DNA of 64,000 nt from positions 372,001 to 436,000 of the forward strand of contig NZ_VWOX01000006.1 of NCBI RefSeq assembly GCF_008629675.1, in the 5' to 3' direction. The translations under genes and the position numbers were made by a program. Positions 8,449 through 18,440 of this stretch are shown here, one piece after another; within the stretch, counting starts at the first letter, position 1; every line of letters begins with the position of its first letter. The notes under the pieces were generated by a model. That model made no database searches. It was given only the letters and a program-made list of their open reading frames with translations, and had not been told where the DNA came from. Source of the DNA: Roseiconus nitratireducens (GTDB lineage Bacteria; Planctomycetota; Planctomycetia; Pirellulales; Pirellulaceae).

Positions 8449-9936
8449 TCAAGCGGCGTCAGCGATCCAACCGTGAATGATCTGGGCAGCCAACTCCGGG
8501 TTGGCTTCGACAAGCTCGGCCAATTCGTCTCGAAGCGTGGCGTCCTGTTGCGCCGCGACGACAGGGTGTTCCTTTGCAGAACCTGACAGCGGCTCTTCGT
8601 CCTCTGCGGTCGATGCGACCGGGACACGAGAGACGCGGAGCCGCATCCGCACCGCCGCGGTCAACGCGATCAAACTGACCAGCAGCAGCCCTGCCAACGG
8701 AAACACCAGGGCCGCGTTGTCCTGCAACAACTCGGGCCAGCGCGGCAATCGCCACGTGAAAGCGTTGCCGGAATACTGCGGCACCGCTCGGTCGGGATCG
8801 GGATAGGTCCACACTTGAATCCTATCGGCGCGGTCGGAGGTCGTCGGCCCAGGCAACAAGGGCCGAACCGCATCACGGATGTGTGCAAACAGATCTTGTT
8901 CCATCTGCTGCAGTTGTTCTTTGGTTGGTGGGGCCGTTGCATCCGCACCGCGCGTCGTGGAAACCGACTGCCTGGTCCATCGCGTGTGAACGTGCGAATC
9001 CGGAACGCCGATGGACACTCGCATCGGGATCACGGCGCCCGGACCGTCTGTCGAACGGTTGGCGGCTCGTGTCGAAATGTCGGCCTGTTCCGACGGACCC
9101 GAATCGTCGACCGGGTCCGTTGGGGAATCTGGACCAATCGGTCCCTGCGGGTCGGGGTCGACACAATTGACGGCGATTTGCAGTGTCCCAAACCCGCTTA
9201 GCAGGTGCCGGATTTTTTGCTCAAGTTCGTACTCGGCTTGCCGACGCCGCTTCCAAGCGGGATCGTCGGCGATGTTGCAGGTATCGCGGGCGCTGGTATC
9301 GGTCACCACGACGTCCTCGGCCGACATTCCTGCGTAGGAGCCCCGAACCATCTCTTGAATCATTTGGATCCGCGCCGGCGAAACAGGTTCCCCGTTCTCC
9401 GGCTCCACAATGACGCTGGCGGTCCGCAGGACTTCTCTGGAAAAGCCGCCGACGACCTGTTCGTCATAGTCGACGCTGGCCCAACGAATATCAGCGAACG
9501 CGGCAATCTTGTGGCCCAGGTCCTGCGCTTTGGCGTACTGGTGTCTGGCCCGCTTGTCCGCATCGGATTCAAAGTAGCCCCCGGCCGCGAATGCATCGTC
9601 CACGCGACTACGAAGTGCGTAGGGAAGGGCGGTGAACTGTTGCAAGGCCGCGTAATATTCGGCACGTGTCCCGGTCGGGATCAGAATCTGGCCGTCTTCA
9701 CGTCGCCAACCGTTCAATCCGGCCTCGCCAAAGGCAAGCTGAACCTGATCGAGTTCCAATTCACTTAGCGCACGTCCACCGAACAATGGCTCGGTCGGGT
9801 CGGTGGTGCGACCGGATGCCAAGTACAGAATTCCGGTTGCGATCAGCCCCAGAGCGATCGCGATCAAGGCACCGCGCGCTCGGACGGGCACCGCGTCCAA
9901 CCGGTCTTTCAGGATTTCGCCACGCTGACGCAACAC
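8449..9936 (-). CDS. fliF: Flagellar MS-ring protein FliF
   Basis: A 495-residue FliF, the inner-membrane ring on which the flagellar basal body is built. Transmembrane segment 1 is near residues 24-42 (ALIAIALGLIATGILYLA) and segment 2 near 412-435 (AALVFPLAGLLLVSLIALTA). Between them, RRKRQAEYELEQ-type sequence (WKRRRQAEYELEQKIRHLLSG) and DVRYDEQVVGGFSRE-like text match the YscJ/FliF ring-building region. The C-terminal cytoplasmic tail (EDEEPLSGS... to WIADAA) should bind FliG. GTG 9936 is the start, two bases after the upstream stop; no ATG is available near it. The periplasmic part has a Pro/Asp/Ser-rich insert around residue 265-310. Confidence 0.9.
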   Translation of the reverse strand: MLRQRGEILKDRLDAVPVRARGALIAIALGLIATGILYLASGRTTDPTEPLFGGRALSELELDQVQLAFGEAGLNGWRREDGQILIPTGTRAEYYAALQQFTALPYALRSRVDDAFAAGGYFESDADKRARHQYAKAQDLGHKIAAFADIRWASVDYDEQVVGGFSREVLRTASVIVEPENGEPVSPARIQMIQEMVRGSYAGMSAEDVVVTDTSARDTCNIADDPAWKRRRQAEYELEQKIRHLLSGFGTLQIAVNCVDPDPQGPIGPDSPTDPVDDSGPSEQADISTRAANRSTDGPGAVIPMRVSIGVPDSHVHTRWTRQSVSTTRGADATAPPTKEQLQQMEQDLFAHIRDAVRPLLPGPTTSDRADRIQVWTYPDPDRAVPQYSGNAFTWRLPRWPELLQDNAALVFPLAGLLLVSLIALTAAVRMRLRVSRVPVASTAEDEEPLSGSAKEHPVVAAQQDATLRDELAELVEANPELAAQIIHGWIADAA

Positions 9937-9938
9937 CG

Positions 9939-10361
9939 TTATGCCGCCAGTCGGCCGCTAGCTGATTGACCGGGAAACAGAATCGTGACCGCCACCCCGC
10001 CCTGAGGGCAGTTTTGCCACGTCAGATCGGCCTGGATGGCTGCGGCGGCGATCGGCAAATGCCGCTCCCGCGTGGAAACATCTGTCCCGCTGTCGGCGAT
10101 TTCCAACTCGATCCCCCGAGCCGTCTCGACGGCAGTGATCAACAGATCACCTCCATCGGGCATCGCAGTCAAGGCTTGCGTGCAGAGTGCGATGATCAGA
10201 TCCGCTGCGCGTTGGTTGTCGCAGGGAATCGGCATTTCCACGTCGATATCCATCTCCAGACAAACCGCGGCGGGATGCTCGATCAACAGCGGCGCCGTGA
10301 CGGATTCAACCAGCACGGCAAGATTTCGACACGATTTCGGATCCATCCATCGACTGGCCAT
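9939..10361 (-). CDS. Small degenerate HATPase-like protein upstream of fliF
   Basis: A 140-residue soluble protein resembling only the ATP-binding (HATPase_c) half of a histidine kinase. ADLIIALCTQALTAMPDGGD occupies the N-box position, ELEIADSGTDVS resembles the G1 box, and QGGVAVTILFPG resembles the final strand. The N-box asparagine is not present and no phosphoacceptor histidine or dimerisation helix is seen, so kinase activity is doubtful. Its start, ATG 10361, has GGGAGG five bases upstream. The stop is two bases before the fliF start, so it heads this flagellar operon. A regulatory or anti-sigma-like role is inference. Confidence 0.65.
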   Translation of the reverse strand: MASRWMDPKSCRNLAVLVESVTAPLLIEHPAAVCLEMDIDVEMPIPCDNQRAADLIIALCTQALTAMPDGGDLLITAVETARGIELEIADSGTDVSTRERHLPIAAAAIQADLTWQNCPQGGVAVTILFPGQSASGRLAA

Positions 10362-10794
10362 CCTGGCCTCCCAAAAAGTTTGACGTTCAGGTTTCGTTCG
10401 CGAATCTGCGCCGATCCCGCCGACGCGGCTGCAAAGAGCCGGACGGGCCGGTTCGGACGCACGCTTGACGCCGTGTTTTCACGAAACCGGCGAAATCGCC
10501 GAAACTCAGATCTTTTCGTCCAAAATCACAAAAATCTCTCAAGTTCCGCTGCACGTCTGTTTGGCATAGCGTTTTTTTTTCACCGCACGCAAGGTGAATT
10601 TGAATCGCTTCTTTCGTTGCCTGCTTCGCGATGCTAGCGTTGAAGACGCTCGGCGTTCCCTGCCGCCGCCCGACCAACTGTCTCGATTTCTTCGCCCCAG
10701 CGCGTAAGATCCAAAGGGGGTCGCGTTCGAGAGCATCCACCCGCCCGACGCGACGCCCGCGGTAACAGATCCACCCTCCACCGGGTTACTTGTG
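10362..10794. other. Intergenic region between divergent genes
   Basis: 433 bases between the HATPase-like gene (-) and the PDZ gene (+), expected to hold both promoters. A 9-10 base T run near 10570-10579 precedes CACCGCACGC. I see no repeat, RNA gene or strong consensus promoter, and open frames crossing it lack protein-like features. Confidence 0.6.
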
Positions 10795-12381
10795 ATGAAT
10801 TCCCAATCGTCTCGACTTCGAACGATTTCCCTGCTGCTGCTCTTCGGCGGCATCTGTCTTGGACAACCGACTTCCGACGCCCATGCTCAGGGCCTGCTGC
10901 AAAGGCTGCGTAGCCGCCTGGCCCCGATCATTGCTCCACCGCCGGTCCCCAACGCGCCCCTGCCCAATCGGCCCATTCCGGACGCGTCGCGGTTGGGGGC
11001 CCGTTTGCAGCGTACGCCGGCGCTTCCCGATGCCAATGACCCCAGATCGGCCAATCCACCAGCGGACAACCCGACCGCTCGCTACCGCATCCCAACACCG
11101 GCCGTCGAATCTCCGGATGGCCGCCGGCCGGGTGGCCCGCAGCGTGACGCGTCGTCGCCGACCGCCGACGAGGACGGAGGTTCGCTGTTTGGCCGTTCCA
11201 TCCTGCGTCCTCCGGGCGATGCCGATGAGAATTTTCCACGAACAGGTTCGGCCCCCGGTGCGACCACCATCGGCATCCAGGCGGTCGACGCTAACCCCGG
11301 CTATCCCGCTGCTCGCGTGGTTCGCTTTCTGGATCACTCGACCGCCGACGAAGCGGGGTTGGACGTTGGCGATTACATCTTCGCCGTCGATGGAACGCCG
11401 ACCCCTTCCGTCCGGGCATTGGCAAATGTCATCGCGGATTACTCGCCGGGATCTCAGGTGACACTGCGAATCGGACGTGAAGGACGCGTCAGTGATCTGC
11501 AGGTGCCGCTGGTGGCACGACCCGAAAGCGACGCAAGCGACGCGTCACCGAGGGGCTCGATGCAACTGGACGCTCCGGCGTCGGAAGCCCAACCTGGCGA
11601 TTCGGCAGCCTCTCGACGAGCAGACCTGTTGCCCGCACCGCGAACGGCTCAGCCCACCCCGCCAAAGCTGGGCGCCAGTGTTCGCGACATCACCGGCCAA
11701 CGCGGCGTCACCGTGACTTCGGTTGCCCCCAACTCAAGGGCGGCCGGAGCCGGAATTCAAACGGGAGATCGACTCGTTTCGGTCGACGGGCGGATCATCC
11801 GCGACTCCCAAGGACTCAAGCAGTTGCTCGCGCGGCAGGCAAGCCGCGATCAGATCGAACTGCGATTGATTCGTGGAAGCCAGTTGATCAACGCGACGGT
11901 TGATTTGACCGACGGCGGCGTCCCGACGGCGCAGGCTGAAGGTCAAGCGACTGCCACCACGGCCCCCGAAGCCGCTGGCGACGCGCCCGCATCCGAGAGC
12001 AATCGTGGATCGATTGTGGGCGGCTTGGGATCGATGTTTGGCGGGATGTTCAATCAATCTGCCCAGCCGACACCGTCGGCCGAGCTACCACCGCCCGAAC
12101 GCGATCTGGACCCTTCGCCTGCAGATTCGCGGCCCCCGTCCGACCGGCCTGGCCGCGGCGATGCGTCGACGCGCAAGGCCTCGCCTGGGCAAGATGTCTT
12201 GGCCTTGGAGCCAATCGTTGACGACGAACCGGAAACTGGCGAAACCATGGAACTGCCGCCACCGGCTCCGGTGCCGGCGGACGAGCCGAAGGAGTCGGAT
12301 CCCAAAGCTTCCGCCATCAAGCAGGAAATCGAGTCGTTACGTCAGCGTTTGCAACAATTGGAAGCCGCATTAGACGATTAG
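10795..12381 (+). CDS. Secreted protein with two PDZ domains
   Basis: A 528-residue exported protein. The signal peptide (LRTISLLLLFGGICLG, cleavage near SDAHA) is followed by a Pro/Arg-rich region. PDZ domain 1 spans about residues 155-235, with DHSTADEAGLDVGDYIFAVD; PDZ domain 2 spans about 290-368, with PNSRAAGAGIQTGDRLVSVD. A Pro/Ser/Asp-rich linker follows, and the end is a short coiled coil (IKQEIESLRQRLQQLEAAL). No trypsin-like protease domain is present, so it is not a DegP/HtrA protease but could recruit or tether periplasmic partners. GTG 10792 precedes ATG 10795 directly; ATG was chosen. Gene is monocistronic as far as can be seen. Confidence 0.82.
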   Translation: MNSQSSRLRTISLLLLFGGICLGQPTSDAHAQGLLQRLRSRLAPIIAPPPVPNAPLPNRPIPDASRLGARLQRTPALPDANDPRSANPPADNPTARYRIPTPAVESPDGRRPGGPQRDASSPTADEDGGSLFGRSILRPPGDADENFPRTGSAPGATTIGIQAVDANPGYPAARVVRFLDHSTADEAGLDVGDYIFAVDGTPTPSVRALANVIADYSPGSQVTLRIGREGRVSDLQVPLVARPESDASDASPRGSMQLDAPASEAQPGDSAASRRADLLPAPRTAQPTPPKLGASVRDITGQRGVTVTSVAPNSRAAGAGIQTGDRLVSVDGRIIRDSQGLKQLLARQASRDQIELRLIRGSQLINATVDLTDGGVPTAQAEGQATATTAPEAAGDAPASESNRGSIVGGLGSMFGGMFNQSAQPTPSAELPPPERDLDPSPADSRPPSDRPGRGDASTRKASPGQDVLALEPIVDDEPETGETMELPPPAPVPADEPKESDPKASAIKQEIESLRQRLQQLEAALDD

Positions 12382-12583
12382 TGCTTCAAGTGTCCTGTTC
12401 CTAGGGGTCAGTTCGGTAAAGGTGCGTCCATTGATCGGTGTCACGCATGCTCTGCTTCACCCTCCCGCGAGGAGATCGCGCAGCTCTATTTCACCGTTCT
12501 TTCCGAGGAGGGGCGAACGCATTGGGCATCCGGGCAGCTTTGATTCCGCGGGGATCCAGTGACACATTCCGTTGCCCAAACCT

Positions 12584-13057
12584 ATGCCAGCCCCCTACAA
12601 GCCAACGACCGACCTCAGCAAGCCGCCGGGCTCTTGTTCCAAATCCGGATCCCAACACTGGATTGTCGGTTGTTCCATTTGTTACTGCATCTACTACGTC
12701 ACGAGCATCGTCACGCTACCCTTCGCCGATGACGTCTGGATCGGCGAACTTCCCGTGTTCGCCATTGTGCAATGGCCCAAGGCCTGGCTTAATTCAACGA
12801 TCCAAGGCTTTTTTATTTCGTTGCTACCCTCCCTTGGCCTGGACAGCGGATCCGCCTCGCCGGACAGGATATTGACCAGTTCTTGGGCCCTGACTGCGAC
12901 CGTCGTCCTTCCGCCTTTGTTGATGCTCTGCGTGTTGAGGTTCCTGCGAAAGGGGCGATTGAAGACGTTGCTCGTCAGGCTGGTGGTGGCCATCGCGTTG
13001 TTGGACGCAGCCGTCACTTGCTGGTTTGATTCTACATCCCGGCTTTCAATCTTCTGA
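12584..13057 (+). CDS. Small hypothetical membrane protein
   Basis: A 157-residue protein with three likely membrane segments: near residues 26-48 (WIVGCSICYCIYYVTSIVTL), near 95-117 (ALTATVVLPPLLMLCVLRFL) and near 123-145 (LLVRLVVAIALLDAAVTCWF). A Lys/Arg loop (RKGRLK) separates the last two. ATG 12584 is the first standard start; TTG 12572 lies just upstream. No family is recognised. Codon use is less GC3-biased than in its neighbours, so it may be recent or lowly expressed. It stands alone, 202 bases after the PDZ gene. Confidence 0.6.
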   Translation: MPAPYKPTTDLSKPPGSCSKSGSQHWIVGCSICYCIYYVTSIVTLPFADDVWIGELPVFAIVQWPKAWLNSTIQGFFISLLPSLGLDSGSASPDRILTSSWALTATVVLPPLLMLCVLRFLRKGRLKTLLVRLVVAIALLDAAVTCWFDSTSRLSIF

Positions 13058-13249
13058 CTCATCGCACATCCCTCTGGCACGAAGATTCGTCGTGCATCGA
13101 CGCACAGCGGCAGCTCTCGTGCTCGCGATTGGGATTTGACGGGCCTGCCGAACCGTCCGCTGCGATCACCATCGACTTACAATAACGATCTCGCGTGATT
13201 AAGTTCTTTGTTCACCGCACGACCGGCAAACCCTCGCTAGGAGATGATG

Positions 13250-13828
13250 ATGAGATTCTCTTGTTTAATTGTTGTTCTACTTGCATGCACCGCGGGCGTT
13301 GCCCGTTGCGAAGAAACTGCAAAGACCGATGATGCAGCAACCGCAACACCCTTTGGCACACAGTTCCTGGTCACGCTGGCGGAGTACCATCTTGAAGAAC
13401 CGATCCCGGTCGATGCCACGGAAGTCGAGATCCTTGACAGCGTGCGCGATTCTGGAGCGGTTCCCGTCGAGTCGGTAAGAATGACGGCAACGGAAGACAC
13501 GGAAAGCATGGCCCACTTTGGCCAACGGGTCACCGTGACAACAGGGAAGGTGATACGCGGACCGGTCACATCAAAGCAGACCGAGTCAATCGAGATTGGC
13601 ACGATGCTGCGAGTTCGAGTCGCCTCACACGCGAAGGGCGCGCTCGCTGAAATCGACTATTCGACTTCCCGATTGAACGGAGCCGGAACGGACGATTCGC
13701 CTCCCGATGTCGTCACCAACACGGTGCAAGCAACCCAGCTCTACGTGCTCGGCAAGCAACGCCTGCTCTCGACTTCGAGCACCGGAAAGGCTCCATGCAT
13801 CGTCGTGTCGATTCAACGAATCCCCTGA
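13250..13828 (+). CDS. Small hypothetical secreted protein
   Basis: A 192-residue protein with a clear signal peptide (MRFSCLIVVLLACTAGVARC). The mature part is predicted beta-rich, with GQRVTVTTGKVIRGPVTSKQ and GTMLRVRVASHAKGALAEID, and ends in GKAPCIVVSIQRIP. This alternation recalls secretin-adjacent or adhesion-type beta domains, but no family is recognised. Three ATG codons in a row occur at 13244, 13247 and 13250; AGGAG at 13239-13243 fits 13250 best. It converges on the DUF1552 gene with a hairpin terminator between them. Confidence 0.7.
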   Translation: MRFSCLIVVLLACTAGVARCEETAKTDDAATATPFGTQFLVTLAEYHLEEPIPVDATEVEILDSVRDSGAVPVESVRMTATEDTESMAHFGQRVTVTTGKVIRGPVTSKQTESIEIGTMLRVRVASHAKGALAEIDYSTSRLNGAGTDDSPPDVVTNTVQATQLYVLGKQRLLSTSSTGKAPCIVVSIQRIP

Positions 13829-13911
13829 ATCGTCCGGTCGGCGAGTGGCGATGCCCCTTCGGCAAGCCTTGACCGAATCCGACGCTTCGACAACCGTTGA
13901 AGCCAACAGAA

Positions 13912-13941
13912 AACGGGAGCGAGCGCTGGCTCACTCCCGTT
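13912..13941 (-). terminator. Intrinsic terminator downstream of the DUF1552 gene
   Basis: A 13-bp stem with one mismatch (AACGGGAGCGAGC against GCTCACTCCCGTT) closes a 4-base loop. Read on the minus strand the stem is followed at once by TTTTCTGTT, the U-rich tract of a rho-independent terminator, about 55 bases past the stop of the DUF1552 gene. On the plus strand only two T follow, so termination for the gene ending at 13828 would be weaker. Confidence 0.8.
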
Positions 13942-13994
13942 GAATCGCCGTCTGGTTGCGCACGCTCGGAAGCGACGCCCCCGGTTCAAACGGT

Positions 13995-15320
13995 TCAGAT
14001 CAAGCCCGTCAAAGGCCCATCGCCGCAGAAGTCCGGATTGCCAAACGTCTTCTCCGGCATACCGAATCCTTCCAGGATGCTCAGCAACAGACGGTTGTGT
14101 GGCACGTGTTTGAAATCGAACGCTTCACCCTGACGGAAGTCCAAGCCGCCGCCGATCATCACGAACGGGATGTCATTCCGGGTGTGTGAGTTCCCTTTAC
14201 CCAGCTCGTTCGTCCAGACGATGGTGGTGTTGTCCAGCAACGATCCGTGGCCGGACGGATCGGGCGTTTCTTTCATTCGCCGCGCCATGTGAGCCACCTG
14301 TTCCGCGTACCAGGTGTTGATGCGGATCAACTTTTCATACGAATCTTCGTTGCTATCGGGCTCGTGCGACAAGCCGTGGTGGCCTTCGTTGATGTCCAGC
14401 CACCGCATTCGGGGTTGCCCCACACTGTTGGTGATTTGGAACGTGGCAACCCGTGCAAAATCCGCCAGGAAGCTGTTGACCAGCAGTTCAACTTGCATCT
14501 CCGTGATTTGCGGCATGTTGTCGTTCTGCTCTTCGATGTTCGGCGGCAGCTTCGGCACGGCATGTTGAACGCCATCGTTCTTGGTCGCCGCGGCGAACTC
14601 CGTCTTCAGATCCTTCTCGACCGTGCGCACCATGTTCAGGTGGCGATCAAGCAACTGCCGATCTTCGGTGCTGAGCATCTTGCTGACGCGTTTGAAATCG
14701 CCGGCCAAGTCATCCAACACACTCGCCAGCATCTGACGGTTTTTGGTCTGGCCGTACAACTTGTCGAACATCTGGTAGGGATCGCTGATCGGCGCCACCG
14801 GCTGGTTGGGGCCGGCATACGACATTCGCGTCCAAGTGTCGGCGCGATCGGGAACCATCACACCGAATTCCAGCGATCCGAATCGCGTCTGCGTGTCCGC
14901 TTGGGCTTGCAAGCGATTCTTGATGTGCTGGTCGACCGAGATCCCCATCGACCAACCGGCCGGGGTATCGCTGCCGCCCTGGACGTCACCGGGGAACAAT
15001 TCGATCCCTGTCAACAGACATCCGATGCCACGCATGTGGCCATCGCCATCGCCCTTGATCTGGTTGCAGATGCCCTTGATGGTCAGCATCTGATCTTGGA
15101 ACTCGGCCAACGGCGACAGAATCCGCTTGATGTCGTAATCCTTTCCGGTCGTCTCCGGCCAGAAGTGATCGGGGATCACACCGTTGGGGCTAAAGATGAA
15201 AACCAAACGCCGGCGTCGCTGTGCCGCAGAACCGCCGAAGGCCAGGCTGGGCAGTCCTGCCAGCAGACTCGCTGCGGTGGCACTCACGCCCATTCGCATC
15301 AGAAATTCACGCCGATTCAT
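13995..15320 (-). CDS. DUF1552 protein with Tat signal
   Basis: A 441-residue DUF1552 protein. [18 protein letters not shown] is a twin-arginine signal, so export in a folded state is expected. [36 protein letters not shown] and [10 protein letters not shown] are family signatures; [20 protein letters not shown] near the C-terminus recalls the DUF1501/alkaline-phosphatase-like core. Its start overlaps the upstream cytochrome-like gene by 14 bases, so the two are translationally coupled. DUF1552 proteins are the usual partners of DUF1592/DUF1588/DUF1585 cytochromes, parallel to the DUF1501 and DUF1549/DUF1553 pairs. The substrate is unknown. Confidence 0.92.
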   Translation of the reverse strand: MNRREFLMRMGVSATAASLLAGLPSLAFGGSAAQRRRRLVFIFSPNGVIPDHFWPETTGKDYDIKRILSPLAEFQDQMLTIKGICNQIKGDGDGHMRGIGCLLTGIELFPGDVQGGSDTPAGWSMGISVDQHIKNRLQAQADTQTRFGSLEFGVMVPDRADTWTRMSYAGPNQPVAPISDPYQMFDKLYGQTKNRQMLASVLDDLAGDFKRVSKMLSTEDRQLLDRHLNMVRTVEKDLKTEFAAATKNDGVQHAVPKLPPNIEEQNDNMPQITEMQVELLVNSFLADFARVATFQITNSVGQPRMRWLDINEGHHGLSHEPDSNEDSYEKLIRINTWYAEQVAHMARRMKETPDPSGHGSLLDNTTIVWTNELGKGNSHTRNDIPFVMIGGGLDFRQGEAFDFKHVPHNRLLLSILEGFGMPEKTFGNPDFCGDGPLTGLI

Positions 15321-17664
15321 TGGCTTTCTCCTGTTGGTGGGGATGGATCGCGGCAGTCACCGCGACTTCGACGATCAAGCGTCGCATGTTGAAATCACTT
15401 TCGCGGAATTGCTTGACCAAGCGTTCGGCCGTCTCACTTCCATAAGCGGCCAGCGGCTGTTTCACAAAATGTTCAAAGACAACTTCGACGAATGCTCGCT
15501 GGGCGTCCTCGCTTTCAGCCAGGTAGCGGGCCAGGTCTTCGGCGGATCCGAAGTCGACCTGCGTTCCGTCCTGGCTGACGTAGCCGCCCGTGGCATCGAT
15601 CGGTTTGTCCTTCTCAGTGGTTCGATAGCGTCCGACCGCATCAAAATTTTCCAGGGTGAATCCCAGCCCGTTGATCTTTTCGTGACAGACCTGGCACTTG
15701 GATTCTCCGGTTTGCAAGATCACTCGTTCACGAGTCGTCAAATCGGGGTGCAGTTCGGGGTTGATCGGCGTGAATGCTTCGTTCGGCGGACGTAGCGTCC
15801 GTCCCAGCACGCGCCGGATCAGAAAAACGCCCCGGTGGATCGGCGACGTCGTGTCGTAGTAGCTCAGGTGGCTCATCACCATTGGATGAGTGAGCACCCC
15901 ATAGCGTTCACCCGGCGCCGGCTTGCTTCGCACCATCGCAAACGCGTCGTGCGACTCTTCGGGATCCCAGGCGGGACCGTAGAATTCGTTCAACCGTTGG
16001 TTCGTCCAGACCCGATCACCGACAAACAATTGCCGATAATCGCTGGCATCACTCCAAAAGACATCCGAAAGGGATCGTTCAAGCGACCGCCGCAGGTCGA
16101 GGACCAACGCGCGATCGAATCCCTCGAACTTGTCCTGGTCCTTGGTAATCTCCGCGGACGGATCGACGTCCAGCCAATGGAAGAACATTTCCATGACCTT
16201 GCCGTGCAGCCGGGCATCGTTGGTCATCCTGGTAGCAACTTCACGGATGTGCTCTCGGGCATCGGGCTGCTCGGGATTCAATTGATCTTTCTGAATCTCT
16301 TTCAGCAACCATTCGTCCGAAGGAAGCGAATCGTACAGCGTCAAGGCAAGCCGTGTTGCAACGCGGTTGCTGGCGGGTGCCTGCTGATCCAATGTGGGAT
16401 AAAGGAATCGCGGTGAATTGATGGCCAGCAAGCAGACTCGGCGAATTGCCTGGCCGTCGTCGTCGACCGCATCCAGTTGCTTATCGATGTAGATCTTCCG
16501 AGTTTCCTCGTCGATCGGCTGACGAAATGCAACGCCAATCAATTCGGCCAGGAAGTCACGCAGCCGTTGACGGTTCTCGTTAGAGTCCTTTCGATGTTTT
16601 CGCTTGTACTGGGGCCACAGTTCCTTCTCGGCGGCGACTCCAAACTCCAACGCGGCCTGGGTCACGGCATCTTCCCATTGTCGATTGACGCTCGTTCCAC
16701 GAGCGTAGCCATAGCTTTCGTCATCCGGTGGCAACTTCGCTTGCAATGCGAACGTGTTCGGCATGGTCGCCGGCACCAGATTCTCCGGCGGAATGACTTC
16801 CTCAACGCCGCCCGGGGGAACCCAGCAAAGCGAGATGTTCGCCGGCGGCATCTCAGTCTTCCGCTTCCTTTGCGTGAAATCGATCAGCAGCGGGTACTGC
16901 CGTCCGGCGATCAGATTCAGCGCTTTCCGGAATTCGGTCTTACCCTCAGACTGAACGTGGTTGTTGATCAGCGTGTTATCACGATGACCGAAGCGCAATT
17001 TGAACGAGCACGTTGAACGAACCACGATCTCATAGCGGCCGGTGTGGTCGACGCGGAGTGATCCGGCCCAGTGAATGTAAAACTCGTCGGGGGTCACGCC
17101 CTCGACCGGGGCTTCTCGCCCGAAGTCAAAATCGACCGCGGGATCGATTCGCTCGACCTTCAGCTTGTCTTTGTCCCAGCGTCCCGCATTGAAGTAATTG
17201 GCACTCAGTCCGCGTTTCTTCTCGGTCCAAGCGGACCCGAAGAAATGCTCGTACATGTCCGCCAGGCTTTGCTGCAGCTGTTCCGCCGTCAACCGCGACA
17301 GTTGCTGTTGGGGCGGACGATTCCTCAAGCGGGCAGCTTCGGAATAGAACGTTTCATGGATGTATTGGGCGACTGCTTTAGCGTCCTGATCAACACACAA
17401 CTCGGGTTCGCCTTCTGGCATCGTGTCGCCAATCACGGCGGCCAGTTCACCAACCGATGCGTCACCAACCAGCTCCGCTTCGTAAGCACCGGATTCGCCT
17501 TGTCCCTCGGCGCCGTGGCACGTGGCGCACTGCTCCACGTAGATGGCCTTGCCGCGCGCCATCGGATCTGCCGATTCGGCTGCGCACGTTGGAGCGGTCA
17601 GCAGCGCGAGGGCAACCGCCAACACCGCCCCGGCACCGGGGAGGGTGAAATCGAAGATGGCCAT
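15307..17664 (-). CDS. Exported cytochrome-like protein: PA14, DUF1592, DUF1588, DUF1585
   Basis: A 785-residue exported protein. The signal ([19 protein letters not shown]) is followed by a cytochrome c motif CATCHG near residue 46. A PA14-like sugar-binding domain lies near residues 150-290 ([20 protein letters not shown]). Then come DUF1592 ([19 protein letters not shown]), DUF1588 ([20 protein letters not shown], with a second Cxx[10 protein letters not shown]) and DUF1585 at the C-terminus. Two heme sites plus PA14 fit a periplasmic redox enzyme acting on carbohydrate, as inference. ATG 17664 was chosen since it places the signal at the N-terminus; ATG 17739 is an upstream option. It is coupled to the DUF1552 gene. 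Confidence 0.9.
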   Translation of the reverse strand: MAIFDFTLPGAGAVLAVALALLTAPTCAAESADPMARGKAIYVEQCATCHGAEGQGESGAYEAELVGDASVGELAAVIGDTMPEGEPELCVDQDAKAVAQYIHETFYSEAARLRNRPPQQQLSRLTAEQLQQSLADMYEHFFGSAWTEKKRGLSANYFNAGRWDKDKLKVERIDPAVDFDFGREAPVEGVTPDEFYIHWAGSLRVDHTGRYEIVVRSTCSFKLRFGHRDNTLINNHVQSEGKTEFRKALNLIAGRQYPLLIDFTQRKRKTEMPPANISLCWVPPGGVEEVIPPENLVPATMPNTFALQAKLPPDDESYGYARGTSVNRQWEDAVTQAALEFGVAAEKELWPQYKRKHRKDSNENRQRLRDFLAELIGVAFRQPIDEETRKIYIDKQLDAVDDDGQAIRRVCLLAINSPRFLYPTLDQQAPASNRVATRLALTLYDSLPSDEWLLKEIQKDQLNPEQPDAREHIREVATRMTNDARLHGKVMEMFFHWLDVDPSAEITKDQDKFEGFDRALVLDLRRSLERSLSDVFWSDASDYRQLFVGDRVWTNQRLNEFYGPAWDPEESHDAFAMVRSKPAPGERYGVLTHPMVMSHLSYYDTTSPIHRGVFLIRRVLGRTLRPPNEAFTPINPELHPDLTTRERVILQTGESKCQVCHEKINGLGFTLENFDAVGRYRTTEKDKPIDATGGYVSQDGTQVDFGSAEDLARYLAESEDAQRAFVEVVFEHFVKQPLAAYGSETAERLVKQFRESDFNMRRLIVEVAVTAAIHPHQQEKANESA

Positions 17665-18440
17665 CGGTTGCGCTGTGGGCGGGTCGCCGCCGTCGCGTCG
17701 ACGTTGTCGGGATGGCAAATTTGCGAGGCCTAGCGGCATCGAAGGTTCTACTTGCAAGGAAGGGATTTCTGACGGGGAAACGGGAACCGATCCGTCACGC
17801 CTGCACGACACTCCTGTCTGGAATGATTGCGGGCTGACAAATCGAATCAGCTGCACACAACCGGCTGACAGTCCGGCAGTGCGAACAGCGCAGGTGCCAG
17901 GACGCCGACGGTACGCAGCACCGTGCTACCGCACTGAATTGACGGCTTGACGGCCACGTTGGTCATTGTTTCGTCACTCGGGGGAGGGCCAACGACGGAG
18001 TTGGATCGATGTGACGCTGTTTTCGGGTGGGAACCGGTCAAGTCGCCGGCGATGAAAATTATTGCAGAATTCGCGCCAAGATGCACGCAGAAAGCAATAT
18101 CGGCGGATCAAATTCTGCACAGCAGCGAATCCTGCCCCGGCTACGACAACCCCCCCCCCTGAGGATGGGTTCTTGATGCGGGGCTCGCGAAGTGACCGGC
18201 CGGCGTTTCTCCGCTTCACGAAAAATGGGCGCCGCTCCGGTTCACGATCAGCCGTGAAAATGGCCAAGAATCGCGGATGAAACGCCCCTTGGCTGATTTG
18301 GGGTCCTTCTGCGATACTGCCGCCCCAAAACCATCGCCAAAACATTTTTCCCTCTTTTTTCTGCCGCGCCGATTCAAGGTGGATGTTCGCCGCCTCCGAA
18401 CAGCAGGGCGTTTCCGGCAGGCTCGCACACAGGAACTGGA
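17665..18440. other. Long intergenic region
   Basis: About 776 bases between the divergent cytochrome (-) and TIM-barrel (+) genes. It includes a 10-base C run (18150-18159) and an AT-richer island near 18050-18075. A short minus frame (17847-17965) has some hydrophobic character but no supporting signal. No repeat, RNA gene or consensus promoter could be assigned, although both promoters should be here. Confidence 0.6.

Noticed and set aside
10387..10740. 117-codon minus frame in the spacer before the PDZ gene
   Set aside because: Arg/Gln/Lys-rich without domain, start signal or codon bias; probably non-coding.
14247..15392. Long plus-strand open frame opposite the DUF1552 gene
   Set aside because: It is the antisense shadow of a well-supported gene; high GC3 keeps the reverse frame open, and its His/Arg/Gln-rich product has no domain.
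17847..17965. 39-codon minus frame ending in ALFALPDCQPVVCS
   Set aside because: Some hydrophobic residues, but too short and without a ribosome site or conservation evidence.
18150..18159. Run of ten C, a possible phase-variation tract
   Set aside because: It lies in an intergenic region about 280 bases from any start codon, so no reading frame would be switched; it may affect a promoter but nothing supports that.
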